Shown here in pieces: positions 52,815-61,289 of a DNA stretch of 64,000 nucleotides; positions within the stretch are counted from its first letter, which is position 1, and every line of letters starts with the position of its first letter. This DNA is from Aphodosoma sp045600865 (GTDB taxonomy: Bacteria > Bacteroidota > Bacteroidia > Bacteroidales > Paludibacteraceae), in NCBI GenBank assembly GCA_045600865.1, contig JAZRYS010000147.1:1-64000 (forward strand). The letters run 5' to 3'. The notes under the pieces were generated by a model that saw only the letters and a program-made list of their open reading frames with translations, was not told where the DNA came from and made no database searches. The translations under genes were made by a program, and so were the position numbers.

Positions 52815-55508
52815 TCAATTATTTTTTTGTTGTCCCGTAAATATCACATTTCCACCATGTTTACCCGATCCAGGGCCTAATGTTATCAACCAGTCGGCTT
52901 TTCGGATTACATGCTCGTTATGCTCAACGACAACTATGGTATGTCCAGCCTCAATCAATCTATCAAAGGCGTGCATAAGTCGCTCTATGTCTGCAGTATG
53001 CAGTCCGGTTGTAGGTTCGTCGAAGATAAAGAAAATGTGCTGTGCCTTGTTATTTTGCGACAGATAATATGCCAATTTCACGCGTTGGCTCTCTCCGCCA
53101 GAGAGCGTGCTGGAACTCTGTCCCATCTTCACATAACCCAGTCCAACGTCAACCAGAGGAGCGAGTTTTCGTGTAATTCCTATGCATTGCGGGTCTTCCG
53201 AGAAAAATGTGAGTGCTTCGTCTATCGTCATCTCAAGCACATCATGGATATTCTTTCCACGATATTTCACTTCCAGGATGTCTTTCTTGAACCTTGTGCC
53301 GTGACATGCCTCGCATGGCAACACGAGATCTGCCATGAACTGCATTGCTATGGTTATAGTACCTTCGCCTTTGCATTCTGGACAACGTCCTCCATCAACA
53401 TTGAACGAAAAGTGAGCAGGCGTATATTCCATTTGCTTCGCCAATGGCTGTTCTGCGAAAAGCTTTCTTATCTCGTCGTAGGCTTTCAGGTATGTGGCAG
53501 GGTTGGATTTTGAGGACTTGCCTATCGGATTTTGGTCAACAAGCTGCACATCATCCAGTAGTTTGACTGAGCCTGTCAATGCACTGTAATGTGCTGTTGT
53601 CTGGGCAGCAGTCTCTTTATCCAAAGCCTTTACAAGGGCATTGTATAATACGTCTCGGACAAGTGACGACTTGCCGGAACCTGACACGCCTGTAACAGCT
53701 GTCATTACGTTGAGAGGAAAACGCACGTCAATATTCTGCAAGTTATTCTGCGTCGCTCCTTTTATTTCAATATAATTGCTTGAACACCTCGGCGCAACAC
53801 TGTTGCACACGTCAAATTCTCCTCGCAAGGCTTTGCCAGTCAGCGAAGTGGGGTGAGCCATAATCTCTTCCGGTGTTCCTGTGGCAACAATCTCTCCTCC
53901 GAGCGAACCTGCCGCAGGACCAATATCTATAATGTAGTCTGCCTGACGGATTATCTCCTCGTCGTGCTCTACTATTATGACAGTATTGCCCATTTGCTGC
54001 AACTGTCGCAGCACTTTCATAAGTTTTGCAGTATCTGATGAATGCAGACCTATGCTTGGTTCGTCAAGAACATAGAGTGAACCAACCAATGCTGAGCCCA
54101 ACGAAGTGGCAAGATTGATGCGCTGACTCTCGCCTCCGGACAAAGTGTTGCTCTGTCGGTTGAGTGTCAGATAGCCAAGTCCGACATTCTGTATGAACTC
54201 AAGTCTGGTGGTTATCTCTTTTATGAGTCTGTCGGCTGTCTGATGCTCCGTGCGGTTGAGTTTCAGTTCCTTGATGAATGTGTAGAGGTCATCTATTGGC
54301 AAATCAACCAATTCCGAGATGCTTCGTCCACCGATCTTCACCCAGGTGGCTTCAGGCTTTAGCCTTGCACCATGGCAGTCAGGGCAAGTGGTCTTTCCCT
54401 TGTAACGAGAGAGCATGACCCTATACTGCACTTTATACACTTGCGATTCTATATCTTTGAAGAATGCGTTCAAGCCTGTGAAGTACTCGTTCCCAGACCA
54501 GAGCAGTTTCTTCTGTTCTTCTGTCAACAGATAGTATGGAGTATGTATTGGGAAACCGAATTTCTCGGCATTCATTATCAGTTCGCGTTTCGGGTACCCC
54601 ATCGTAGGTCCTCGCCATGGCAGCACTGCATCCTGATAGATGCTGAGCGACTGGTCAGGTATCACCAGGTCAGGGTCAATTCCAAGCACTTTTCCATAGC
54701 CGTTGCAGGTTGGACATGCACCTAACGGATTGTTGAACGCAAAGAGTTTGTCTGTCGGTTCTGTGAACTTTATGCCGTCTGCCTCGAACGACTTGGAAAA
54801 GTTCCGAGTTTCTGTTTCTGTATGTACAGAGAGTTTGTTGCGTCCTTCGTAGAAAGCTGTCTCGATTGAATCATACAGACGATTGGTCTGTTCCTTGCTG
54901 TGATCCACACGGATATGCGATATCACAAGTTTGGCGTTCGCAGGCATTGCCTTGCCAATCTCGGAGAGTCTGATGAACTTTCCGTTCGCCATTACACGGC
55001 TGAATCCTTGTGCGATGAGTTGTTCCGCAGTAAGGTCGGTATCAACCAATATGCTTGCCGCCGTGCCGTCAGTCAGAGAGTTGATGTATTCAATGACATT
55101 CTCGACGGTATGACGTTTCACCTCACGGCCTGAAACAGGGGAATAGGTCTTGCCTATGCGGGCAAAAAGCAAACGCAGATAGTCATAGACCTCTGTGGTA
55201 GCGCCTACTGTTGAACGGGGATTGTTATTGATAACCTTCTGTTGTATCGCGATTGCAGGAGGTATGCCTTTTATCATATCCACCTCCGGCTTGTTCATGC
55301 GACCTAAGAATTGCCGTATGTACGAAGAGAGCGATTCAACATAACGTCTCTCGCCTTCAGCATATATAGTGTCGAAAGCCAATGATGACTTGCCAGAGCC
55401 TGACACACCTGTAATCACGACAAGTTTGTTTCGTGGTATCTCCAGATCTATTCCCTTGAGGTTATGGACTCTGGCGTTCTTGATCGTTATGTATTCTTGC
55501 TTGGCCAT
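52815..55508 (-). CDS. uvrA: Excinuclease ABC subunit A (UvrA), variant form
   Basis: This 897-residue tandem ABC ATPase recognises DNA damage in nucleotide excision repair. It has Walker A GVSGSGKSSLAFDTIYAEG near residue 34 and again GVSGSGKSSLV in the second half, two LSGGESQR signatures, and zinc modules CPTCNGYGK / CPDCHGAR and CPECKGEGT / CEACHGTR. The first zinc-ribbon position, usually a Cys-containing loop after IGK-x-Y, reads SPVSGREVKRH without cysteines. This is the form I recall for the second UvrA paralogue of Bacteroidales. Whether a canonical uvrA exists elsewhere cannot be seen. Confidence 0.9.
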   Translation of the reverse strand: MAKQEYITIKNARVHNLKGIDLEIPRNKLVVITGVSGSGKSSLAFDTIYAEGERRYVESLSSYIRQFLGRMNKPEVDMIKGIPPAIAIQQKVINNNPRSTVGATTEVYDYLRLLFARIGKTYSPVSGREVKRHTVENVIEYINSLTDGTAASILVDTDLTAEQLIAQGFSRVMANGKFIRLSEIGKAMPANAKLVISHIRVDHSKEQTNRLYDSIETAFYEGRNKLSVHTETETRNFSKSFEADGIKFTEPTDKLFAFNNPLGACPTCNGYGKVLGIDPDLVIPDQSLSIYQDAVLPWRGPTMGYPKRELIMNAEKFGFPIHTPYYLLTEEQKKLLWSGNEYFTGLNAFFKDIESQVYKVQYRVMLSRYKGKTTCPDCHGARLKPEATWVKIGGRSISELVDLPIDDLYTFIKELKLNRTEHQTADRLIKEITTRLEFIQNVGLGYLTLNRQSNTLSGGESQRINLATSLGSALVGSLYVLDEPSIGLHSSDTAKLMKVLRQLQQMGNTVIIVEHDEEIIRQADYIIDIGPAAGSLGGEIVATGTPEEIMAHPTSLTGKALRGEFDVCNSVAPRCSSNYIEIKGATQNNLQNIDVRFPLNVMTAVTGVSGSGKSSLVRDVLYNALVKALDKETAAQTTAHYSALTGSVKLLDDVQLVDQNPIGKSSKSNPATYLKAYDEIRKLFAEQPLAKQMEYTPAHFSFNVDGGRCPECKGEGTITIAMQFMADLVLPCEACHGTRFKKDILEVKYRGKNIHDVLEMTIDEALTFFSEDPQCIGITRKLAPLVDVGLGYVKMGQSSSTLSGGESQRVKLAYYLSQNNKAQHIFFIFDEPTTGLHTADIERLMHAFDRLIEAGHTIVVVEHNEHVIRKADWLITLGPGSGKHGGNVIFTGQQKNN

Positions 55509-55552
55509 CTGCTATTGTCTTAGGTCGGAGGTCTTCAGTCTTTTGTCCTTTG

Positions 55553-56356
55553 TCATAAAACAGGAATGTCTGCTCCGAACTGTTTCACCTCGTCAATGTA
55601 AAGTTCTTTTTCAATCTTTTCGTTAAAAGTCACCTTAATCCAAGCATTACCTTTCACATATTCCCATTCATATACCTTTTTAAGCTGTTTAGGGGTAAGT
55701 TCTGGTGCTTTCACCCTCTTGCCAGTCAGAGTCATGTATATTGGTTCACCAATCATGTCATCGACATCTACGACACCTTTAGATTTGCTGAAACGTGCGA
55801 GCACTTTGTAAGTCACATCTTCGTCAGGTGTCACCACTACATCCTCATAATATGTATAGCTTGTTCTCTTGCCAATGAACAGTGCAACGAGTTCACGCTC
55901 CTCGCGGTCTATGCGCTTAAGCATTGTTTTCAGAGCTTCACCGTCGGGCAAGACTGCCATGTCACCCGTTATCAATGCCGTGCGAGCCTCGCGGAGTTGA
56001 TATATCTGTTTTGCTACGCGTTCGGCCATCTTTGGCATTGAAGTTGCCTGCAGAGCCTCTTCGCCAAGGCAGTTCATGTTGAAACGTATTGCAGTGTCAA
56101 TCTTCTCTTTTTTTATTTCCACAGGCTCTTTTCCCTGCTCGTATAGGTGTATGTCGTTGAGGGCAAATTCGGTTGATGGCTTTGTTATGGCATCTTTCAC
56201 GCCCAGATATCTCTCCGCATACTCGGCGAAGATTCCTGGTTTCGAGATCGTACACTTGACCTGCATACGCATCACGACGCGCGTAACCTCTTTTGCCGAA
56301 AGCATCTGCAATGCCATTATCGGCAACAGCAATGATATAAATATTCTTTTTCTCAT
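55553..56356 (-). CDS. DUF4831 family protein
   Basis: This 267-residue secreted protein starts at 56356 (MRKRIFISLLLPIMALQMLSA signal, here given by residues 1-21). It has the FAEYAERYLGVKDAI motif characteristic of DUF4831 proteins of Bacteroidales. Its function is unknown. The earlier in-frame start at 56398 would place the signal peptide internally, so I reject it. CAATTGTCAATTGTCAATTA-type repeats lie just upstream (about 56393-56420). Confidence 0.8.
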   Translation of the reverse strand: MRKRIFISLLLPIMALQMLSAKEVTRVVMRMQVKCTISKPGIFAEYAERYLGVKDAITKPSTEFALNDIHLYEQGKEPVEIKKEKIDTAIRFNMNCLGEEALQATSMPKMAERVAKQIYQLREARTALITGDMAVLPDGEALKTMLKRIDREERELVALFIGKRTSYTYYEDVVVTPDEDVTYKVLARFSKSKGVVDVDDMIGEPIYMTLTGKRVKAPELTPKQLKKVYEWEYVKGNAWIKVTFNEKIEKELYIDEVKQFGADIPVL

Positions 56357-56408
56357 AATAGTTTGTAGTGAGTTTCTAAGCCAACGGCAAATTTTCAATT
56401 GTCAATTG

Positions 56409-57194
56409 TCAATTATCAATTGCTTTTGCTTCATTCCATAGTTCGTCCATTTCACCTAATGTCATTTCCTCCAATCTCTTGCCCATCTCTTTGGCTTTCT
56501 GCTCGACATAGTTGAAACGTGTAATGAACTTGCGGTTGGTGTGTTCCAAAGCATTGTCTGGGTTGACGTCATAAAGCCTTGCTGCATTGACAAGCGAGAA
56601 AAACACATCGCCAAACTCGTTTTCAATGCTTTCAGGATTTCCTTTGGCCATTTCTGTCTCAAGTTCGGCAATCTCCTCCTTCACTTTTGTCCAGACATCT
56701 TCACGTTTCTGCCAGTCAAAGCCCACGTGACGTGCTTTGTCCTGTATGCGGTAAGCCTTTATCATCGAAGGTAGAGAACGTGGCACGCCACCGAGAACTG
56801 TCTTTTCGCCGTTCTTTTCTTTCTGTTTTATCTTCTCCCAGTTGTTCAACACGTCTTCGGCAGTGTTGGCTTTCACCTCGCCATAGATGTGTGGGTGGCG
56901 GAACACCATCTTGTCAGATATTGCGTTGCATACATCTGCAATGTCGAACTTACCCTCCTCGTCGCCCATCTTCGAGTAGAAGACAATATGCAGCAGCACA
57001 TCGCCCAACTCCTCCTTGATGGACTGGAAATCTTTGTTTTCCACAGCGTCCGAAAGTTCGAAGACCTCTTCTATCGTGTTCGCCCTGAGAGAATCGAAGG
57101 TCTGCTTTCTGTCCCAGGGACACTGCACACGCAGAGTGTCCATTATCTCCAGCAGACGACCGAATGCCTCAAGTTTCTTATTTACAGACTCCAT
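56409..57194 (-). CDS. mazG: Nucleoside triphosphate pyrophosphohydrolase MazG
   Basis: This 261-residue protein has two MazG domains. The first has CPWDRKQTFDSL, EEVFELSDAV and EELGDVLLHIVFY, and the second EEIAELE and ENEFGDVFFSLVN (Glu/Asp metal ligands kept). It hydrolyses non-canonical NTPs to NMP and pyrophosphate. It overlaps cysS by 13 bp. Confidence 0.94.
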   Translation of the reverse strand: MESVNKKLEAFGRLLEIMDTLRVQCPWDRKQTFDSLRANTIEEVFELSDAVENKDFQSIKEELGDVLLHIVFYSKMGDEEGKFDIADVCNAISDKMVFRHPHIYGEVKANTAEDVLNNWEKIKQKEKNGEKTVLGGVPRSLPSMIKAYRIQDKARHVGFDWQKREDVWTKVKEEIAELETEMAKGNPESIENEFGDVFFSLVNAARLYDVNPDNALEHTNRKFITRFNYVEQKAKEMGKRLEEMTLGEMDELWNEAKAIDN

Positions 57195-58642
57195 TCAAAA
57201 CCGTCTTTTTTATCTTTGACAACGAAACCGAGTTTTGCCAATTCATCGCGAATCTTGTCTGATGTTGCCCAGTCCTTGTTCTGTTTTGCCTGCATACGGA
57301 TGGTGAGCAGCAAGTCTATCGCGGCTTTGTAAGCCTCGTACTGACCACCGTCGTTTTCTTCTGTCTTGAGACCGAGAATTTCTTCAATCATCAGTTTCCA
57401 AGTGCTTTGCAGTTCTTCCAAATCCTCTTTCGAAAGTGTGGCCTTGCCATCTGCGACAAGGTTGATTGCCTTTGATGAGTCGAACAGGTGAGAGATTACT
57501 ATAGGTGTGTTCAGGTCATCGCACATAGCCTCTTCACACTTGTCGCGGAGACCCTTTACGTCAACGGTTGACTCGCTGCCTGCTGTCAGTTTCTGCAGAC
57601 GTGCGTAAGTCTCCATCAATTTCTGCAAGCCCTTCTCGGAAGCACAAAGTGCTTCTGACGAGAAATCAACCGTAGAACGGTAGTGTGCCTGAAGGATGAA
57701 GAAACGTATGGTCATTGGCGAGAAAGCCTGTGTCAGCAGTTTGTGGTCGCCAGTGAAGAACTGGTCGAGTGTGATGAAGTTACCCAACGACTTGCCCATC
57801 TTCTGGCCGTTGATGGTTATCATGTTGTTGTGCATCCAGTAGTGCACGCTCTCATGACCAAGTGCAGCAACGCTCTGTGCTATCTCGCATTCGTGGTGAG
57901 GGAACATGAGGTCCATACCGCCACCGTGAATGTCGAACTCCTCGCCGAGGTACTTTGTGCCCATGGTAGAGCATTCAAGATGCCAACCTGGGAAGCCCTC
58001 GCTCCATGGTGAAGGCCAGTGCATTATATGCTCAGGTGCAGCCTTTTTCCAGAGGGCAAAATCTATTGAACGACGTTTCTCGGTCTGTCCGTCAAGGTCG
58101 CGTGTCGTCTCAAGCAACTCATCGATGTTACGGCCAGAGAGTTTGCCATAATGGAATTTCTTGTTGTATTTCTCGACGTCAAAATAAACAGAGCCCTCGC
58201 TTTCGTAGGCAAAGCCGGCATCAAGAATCTTTTTGACGAACTCAATCTGCTCGATGATGTGGCCAGAAGCGTGAGGCTCGATTGAAGGCGGCAGCACGTT
58301 CAGACGCTCCATAGCCTTGTGGTAGCGCAGGGTGTAGTATTGCACAACCTCCATTGGCTCAAGCTGTTCCAGACGGGCTTTCTTTGCAATCTTGTCCTCA
58401 CCCTCGTCAGCATCATGCTCCAAGTGACCTACGTCAGTTATGTTACGCACATAGCGTACCTTGTAACCTAAATGCATCAGGTATCTGTAGAGGGTATCGA
58501 AAGTAATTGCAGGACGGGCATGTCCCAGATGGCCATCGCCATATACTGTTGGGCCGCAGACATACATTCCTACACGACCCTCGTTTATTGGCTTAAAAAC
58601 TTCTTTTTTACGCGTCAGCGTATTGTAAATCTTAAGATCCAT
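57182..58642 (-). CDS. cysS: Cysteinyl-tRNA synthetase
   Basis: This 486-residue class I synthetase has the HIGH-type motif GDGHLGHARP, the zinc/cysteine site region HLECSTMGTKYLG, HGGGMDLMFPHHECEIAQ and the KMSKS-type loop KMGKSLGN. Its length is usual. Confidence 0.96.
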   Translation of the reverse strand: MDLKIYNTLTRKKEVFKPINEGRVGMYVCGPTVYGDGHLGHARPAITFDTLYRYLMHLGYKVRYVRNITDVGHLEHDADEGEDKIAKKARLEQLEPMEVVQYYTLRYHKAMERLNVLPPSIEPHASGHIIEQIEFVKKILDAGFAYESEGSVYFDVEKYNKKFHYGKLSGRNIDELLETTRDLDGQTEKRRSIDFALWKKAAPEHIMHWPSPWSEGFPGWHLECSTMGTKYLGEEFDIHGGGMDLMFPHHECEIAQSVAALGHESVHYWMHNNMITINGQKMGKSLGNFITLDQFFTGDHKLLTQAFSPMTIRFFILQAHYRSTVDFSSEALCASEKGLQKLMETYARLQKLTAGSESTVDVKGLRDKCEEAMCDDLNTPIVISHLFDSSKAINLVADGKATLSKEDLEELQSTWKLMIEEILGLKTEENDGGQYEAYKAAIDLLLTIRMQAKQNKDWATSDKIRDELAKLGFVVKDKKDGFEWSL

Positions 58643-58661
58643 ATTGTTTTTTGTTTTTATT

Positions 58662-58709
58662 CTATTCTAGTCTAGATTCTAGATGTTCTAGATGTTCTAG
58701 ATATTCTAG
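58662..58709. repeat. CTAG-rich 9-nt tandem repeat
   Basis: Units CTAGATGTT (58679-58687), CTAGATGTT (58688-58696) and CTAGATATT (58697-58705) are flanked by partial CTAG copies. The array begins at the stop codon of the radical SAM gene. CTAG is rare in many bacterial genomes, so a dense cluster stands out. Confidence 0.7.
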
Positions 58710-59470
58710 TAAGTCACTAATGTCTTTATTCCAAGGGCTTCTATCCTTGCTGCGATTTGTTCCAGTTCTTCCCCGCAAATCTTTTCCAAACCTTCAATAG
58801 GTGTCTTTCTGTCGATGGAATACAGTTGCACTTCGCGGGGCATCACTTTTTTCACCAATTCAACCCAGGCAGTCACCTCTTCATCAGTGGTATTGTCTAT
58901 GCACCGGCCATTTACCGTTCCTCTCAGGAACATGGTCTGCACTATGCATTCGCCCTTGAAGTCCTTCATTTGTTCAATCATCTTCGCAATGCTGAAATTC
59001 GGCTGTTGAGGCTGGTTCATCAACCTGACAGTCTCCTCGATTGCAGAGTCAATCTTGAGGATATTGTTGTCTATTTTGTGAAGTGCTTCGACAATCTCAG
59101 GCCTGTGCAGCATTGTGGCATTCGAGAGCAGCGACAGTTTTGCCTCTGGAGCATACTCATTTCTCAGCGCAATCACGTCATCCACTATACGTCCGAATTG
59201 CGGATGAGTGGTAGGTTCACCATTGCCGGCAAAGGTTATCACGTCAATGTGCTGCTCGTCAGCCTTCAGTTCTTTCAGCTTGTTTTCGAGAGCCTCATGT
59301 ACCTGCTCTGGTATAGGCATCTTGCTGTCTGCCACGAAGTTTAGACCACACTCACAGTAAATGCAGTTGAAGGTGCAAATCTTCGCCTCAGGGTGCAGCA
59401 GGTTCACTCCGAGACTTGTTCCGAGTCTGCGCGAGTGTATAGGTCCTATGATTATATCATGAAAAAGCAT
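58706..59470 (-). CDS. Radical SAM protein
   Basis: This 254-residue protein has the [4Fe-4S]-binding CxxxCxxC in CTFNCIYCECG (about residues 32-42) and the GEPTTHP motif (about 85-91). It is like the wyosine/MoaA-like group of short radical SAM enzymes. The substrate is unknown. A -7 box TACCTTTG lies 20 bp upstream (minus, 59490-59497). Confidence 0.85.
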   Translation of the reverse strand: MLFHDIIIGPIHSRRLGTSLGVNLLHPEAKICTFNCIYCECGLNFVADSKMPIPEQVHEALENKLKELKADEQHIDVITFAGNGEPTTHPQFGRIVDDVIALRNEYAPEAKLSLLSNATMLHRPEIVEALHKIDNNILKIDSAIEETVRLMNQPQQPNFSIAKMIEQMKDFKGECIVQTMFLRGTVNGRCIDNTTDEEVTAWVELVKKVMPREVQLYSIDRKTPIEGLEKICGEELEQIAARIEALGIKTLVTY

Positions 59471-59576
59471 GGCAACGGGAATTAGTCTGCAAAGGTACGA
59501 TTTTTTTTTCGATTGACAATGAATTTCGGAATAATTATTTTGATACTATTTTTACGAAAAATTTTTTTTATTTTCT

Positions 59577-59607
59577 TTTGCCATGTTAAAATAATGTCGT
59601 ACCTTTG
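59577..59607 (+). promoter_or_regulatory. Promoter of FN3-like lipoprotein
   Basis: TTTG (59577-59580) and TACCTTTG (59600-59607) are spaced by 19 bp. The leader is about 75 nt long. Confidence 0.65.
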
Positions 59608-59688
59608 CACACGAAATTTGATTAAGTTTCGAGTGTTGCTAAAACGCAATATGCTAATGGCATTCAAACAACATTAATTCAAAATTAT

Positions 59689-60309
59689 ATGAAAAAATCT
59701 ATTTTTGCTGTAATGGCATTTGTGTTTGTTGCCCTGCTTGCTGGCTGCAAGAAAGAATCAAACAGCGAGATTGCTGCGACTGTAAGCGAGGTTACAGATT
59801 CCTCAGTAGTAATCCAATTCGAATTTAATCCACAGAAGTCGGTCAGGTATCAGCTGAATTTCGAAGGCTGTAGTTTTATTTATGACAAAAGTCGGTCTGT
59901 CTCCTTCAGCAACCTTGCCTCTGGGAAAAAATACAGCGTTGTCGTCACCGCCCAGGATGCTGACAACAACGAAGTTGAGCACAAGGTTGTGGAATTCATG
60001 ACTTCAGGTGAGCCAGACAACTCATCACTTTTTAAAAATATGCTATACATGATAGGTGATGAATACGAGTTTGAAGTTACAGATACCCTGCCTAACGAGG
60101 TCTCAATAACCTTTACCTGCAATTATTCTGCCCCTTATGTCATTGCAGTGAATAATCCTGATGGAGACTATAAACAGAGTCAGAGAATAACGACAGCCGA
60201 GAAAACCACTGTAATATTCACAGGATTGGAGTCTGGTGTCGCTTATACCATGTTTGTGGAAGAAGTTTGGAATTGTCTAGCTTTTCTGGGTGGCTTCGAA
60301 AAGCAATAA
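59689..60309 (+). CDS. Lipoprotein with fibronectin-III-like domain
   Basis: This 206-residue lipoprotein (MKKSIFAVMAFVFVALLAGC, cysteine at about 20) has two beta-domains of FN3 type (VTDSSVVIQFEFNPQ ... LASGKKYSVVVTAQD, then EVSITFTCNYSAPYVI ... GLESGVAYTMFVEE). It is surface or periplasm associated, with no known function. Confidence 0.7.
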   Translation: MKKSIFAVMAFVFVALLAGCKKESNSEIAATVSEVTDSSVVIQFEFNPQKSVRYQLNFEGCSFIYDKSRSVSFSNLASGKKYSVVVTAQDADNNEVEHKVVEFMTSGEPDNSSLFKNMLYMIGDEYEFEVTDTLPNEVSITFTCNYSAPYVIAVNNPDGDYKQSQRITTAEKTTVIFTGLESGVAYTMFVEEVWNCLAFLGGFEKQ

Positions 60310-60329
60310 TCGAGTGATAAAATCATTGA

Positions 60330-60370
60330 AAACGATGGGTCTTGGCAATCACCACGACCCATCGTTTTTA
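60330..60370. terminator. Bidirectional terminator
   Basis: The stem AAACGATGGGTC with GACCCATCGTTT has a 14-nt loop and a T run. It lies between the convergent lipoprotein and formylglycine-enzyme-like genes. Confidence 0.85.
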
Positions 60371-60376
60371 CTTCAT

Positions 60377-61165
60377 TCACCGGAGGACAAGGCGAAGGCC
60401 ATAATTGAAATCAGTGAGTGTGGTTGCCATACCCACACGGTGAGTGTTGCGACAACGGTTTGACACTGTGCCGAAACCCCCTCCTCGCAACGGGTGACAG
60501 AGTAACGTGTCGGCCAGGAGTTCAGAATCGGCAGGTGGACCCTGCGGGTTGTATTCTGGCGATATTGAATAATAATCAGACAGATACCATTCCTGGCACC
60601 ATTCCCAGACATTGCCTGTCATGTCATAGATGCCCAACTCATTAGGCTTCTTTCCCTTGACTTTATGAGAAGTGCCCTGGCCATTATCCATTATCCAGCC
60701 TATTTCCAAAGGATTGTCGCTGCCCGAGAACATATAGCCATGGCTCTTGCAGCCACCGATGGCTGCCCATTCCCACTCTGCCTCGGTCGGCAGGCCGAAC
60801 TGTTTACCCGTCATCTCGTTTAGTTTAGCCAGGAACTGCTGGCATTCGTCCCATGTGACATTCTCGACTGGCAATTGTTCGTTTGCCTGGTTATAGCTGT
60901 GGTTGCTGCCCATGACTGCATTCCATAGAGCCTGCGTCACCTCTGTCTCTGCAATATAAAATGAAGGAACTGTCACCTGATGTGCAGGACGTTCACGTGG
61001 ATAGGCATAGACAGTATCGTTAGTTCCCATGACAAAAGTGCCTCCTTCAACGTATATCATCCTGAATTCCACTCCGTTGGCCGAATAGACACCCTCTGAT
61101 GGAGGATTCTTCGTCTTACATGCCACCAACAATATCACAACAAGCAAGCAATAACAATATTTCAT
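60377..61165 (-). CDS. Formylglycine-generating-enzyme-like lipoprotein
   Basis: This lipoprotein of about 262 residues starts at ATG 61165 (MKYCYCLLVVILLVAC), because the promoter at 61187-61216 is downstream of the longer frame start. The SUMF1/FGE fold is clear: GGTFVMGTND, AETEVTQALWNAVMG, PVENVTWDECQQFL, LPTEAEWEWAA, GNVWEWCQEWY and the closing RCRNTHRVG. The catalytic cysteine pair of true sulfatase-maturing FGE is not evident, so it may be a structural homologue such as GldJ/GldK-like proteins. It is transcribed divergently from the giant surface gene. Confidence 0.8.
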   Translation of the reverse strand: MKYCYCLLVVILLVACKTKNPPSEGVYSANGVEFRMIYVEGGTFVMGTNDTVYAYPRERPAHQVTVPSFYIAETEVTQALWNAVMGSNHSYNQANEQLPVENVTWDECQQFLAKLNEMTGKQFGLPTEAEWEWAAIGGCKSHGYMFSGSDNPLEIGWIMDNGQGTSHKVKGKKPNELGIYDMTGNVWEWCQEWYLSDYYSISPEYNPQGPPADSELLADTLLCHPLRGGGFGTVSNRCRNTHRVGMATTLTDFNYGLRLVLR

Positions 61166-61186
61166 AAACAAAAGTTTTTCAGTGTG

Positions 61187-61263
61187 CAAAGTTACACATT
61201 TTTTCTGACGTGCAAAAAAATTCATTAAGAAATCTCCCACTTCAATTTTTTTTTGTAACTTTG
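61187..61263. promoter_or_regulatory. Divergent promoters
   Basis: The leftward promoter has TTTG (61216-61213) and TAACTTTG (61194-61187), with an 18-bp spacer. The rightward promoter has TAACTTTG at 61256-61263, 26 bp before the giant gene ATG. The space between is A/T rich. Confidence 0.6.
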
Positions 61264-61289
61264 CACCATAATTTTTAACACTGCAAAAA

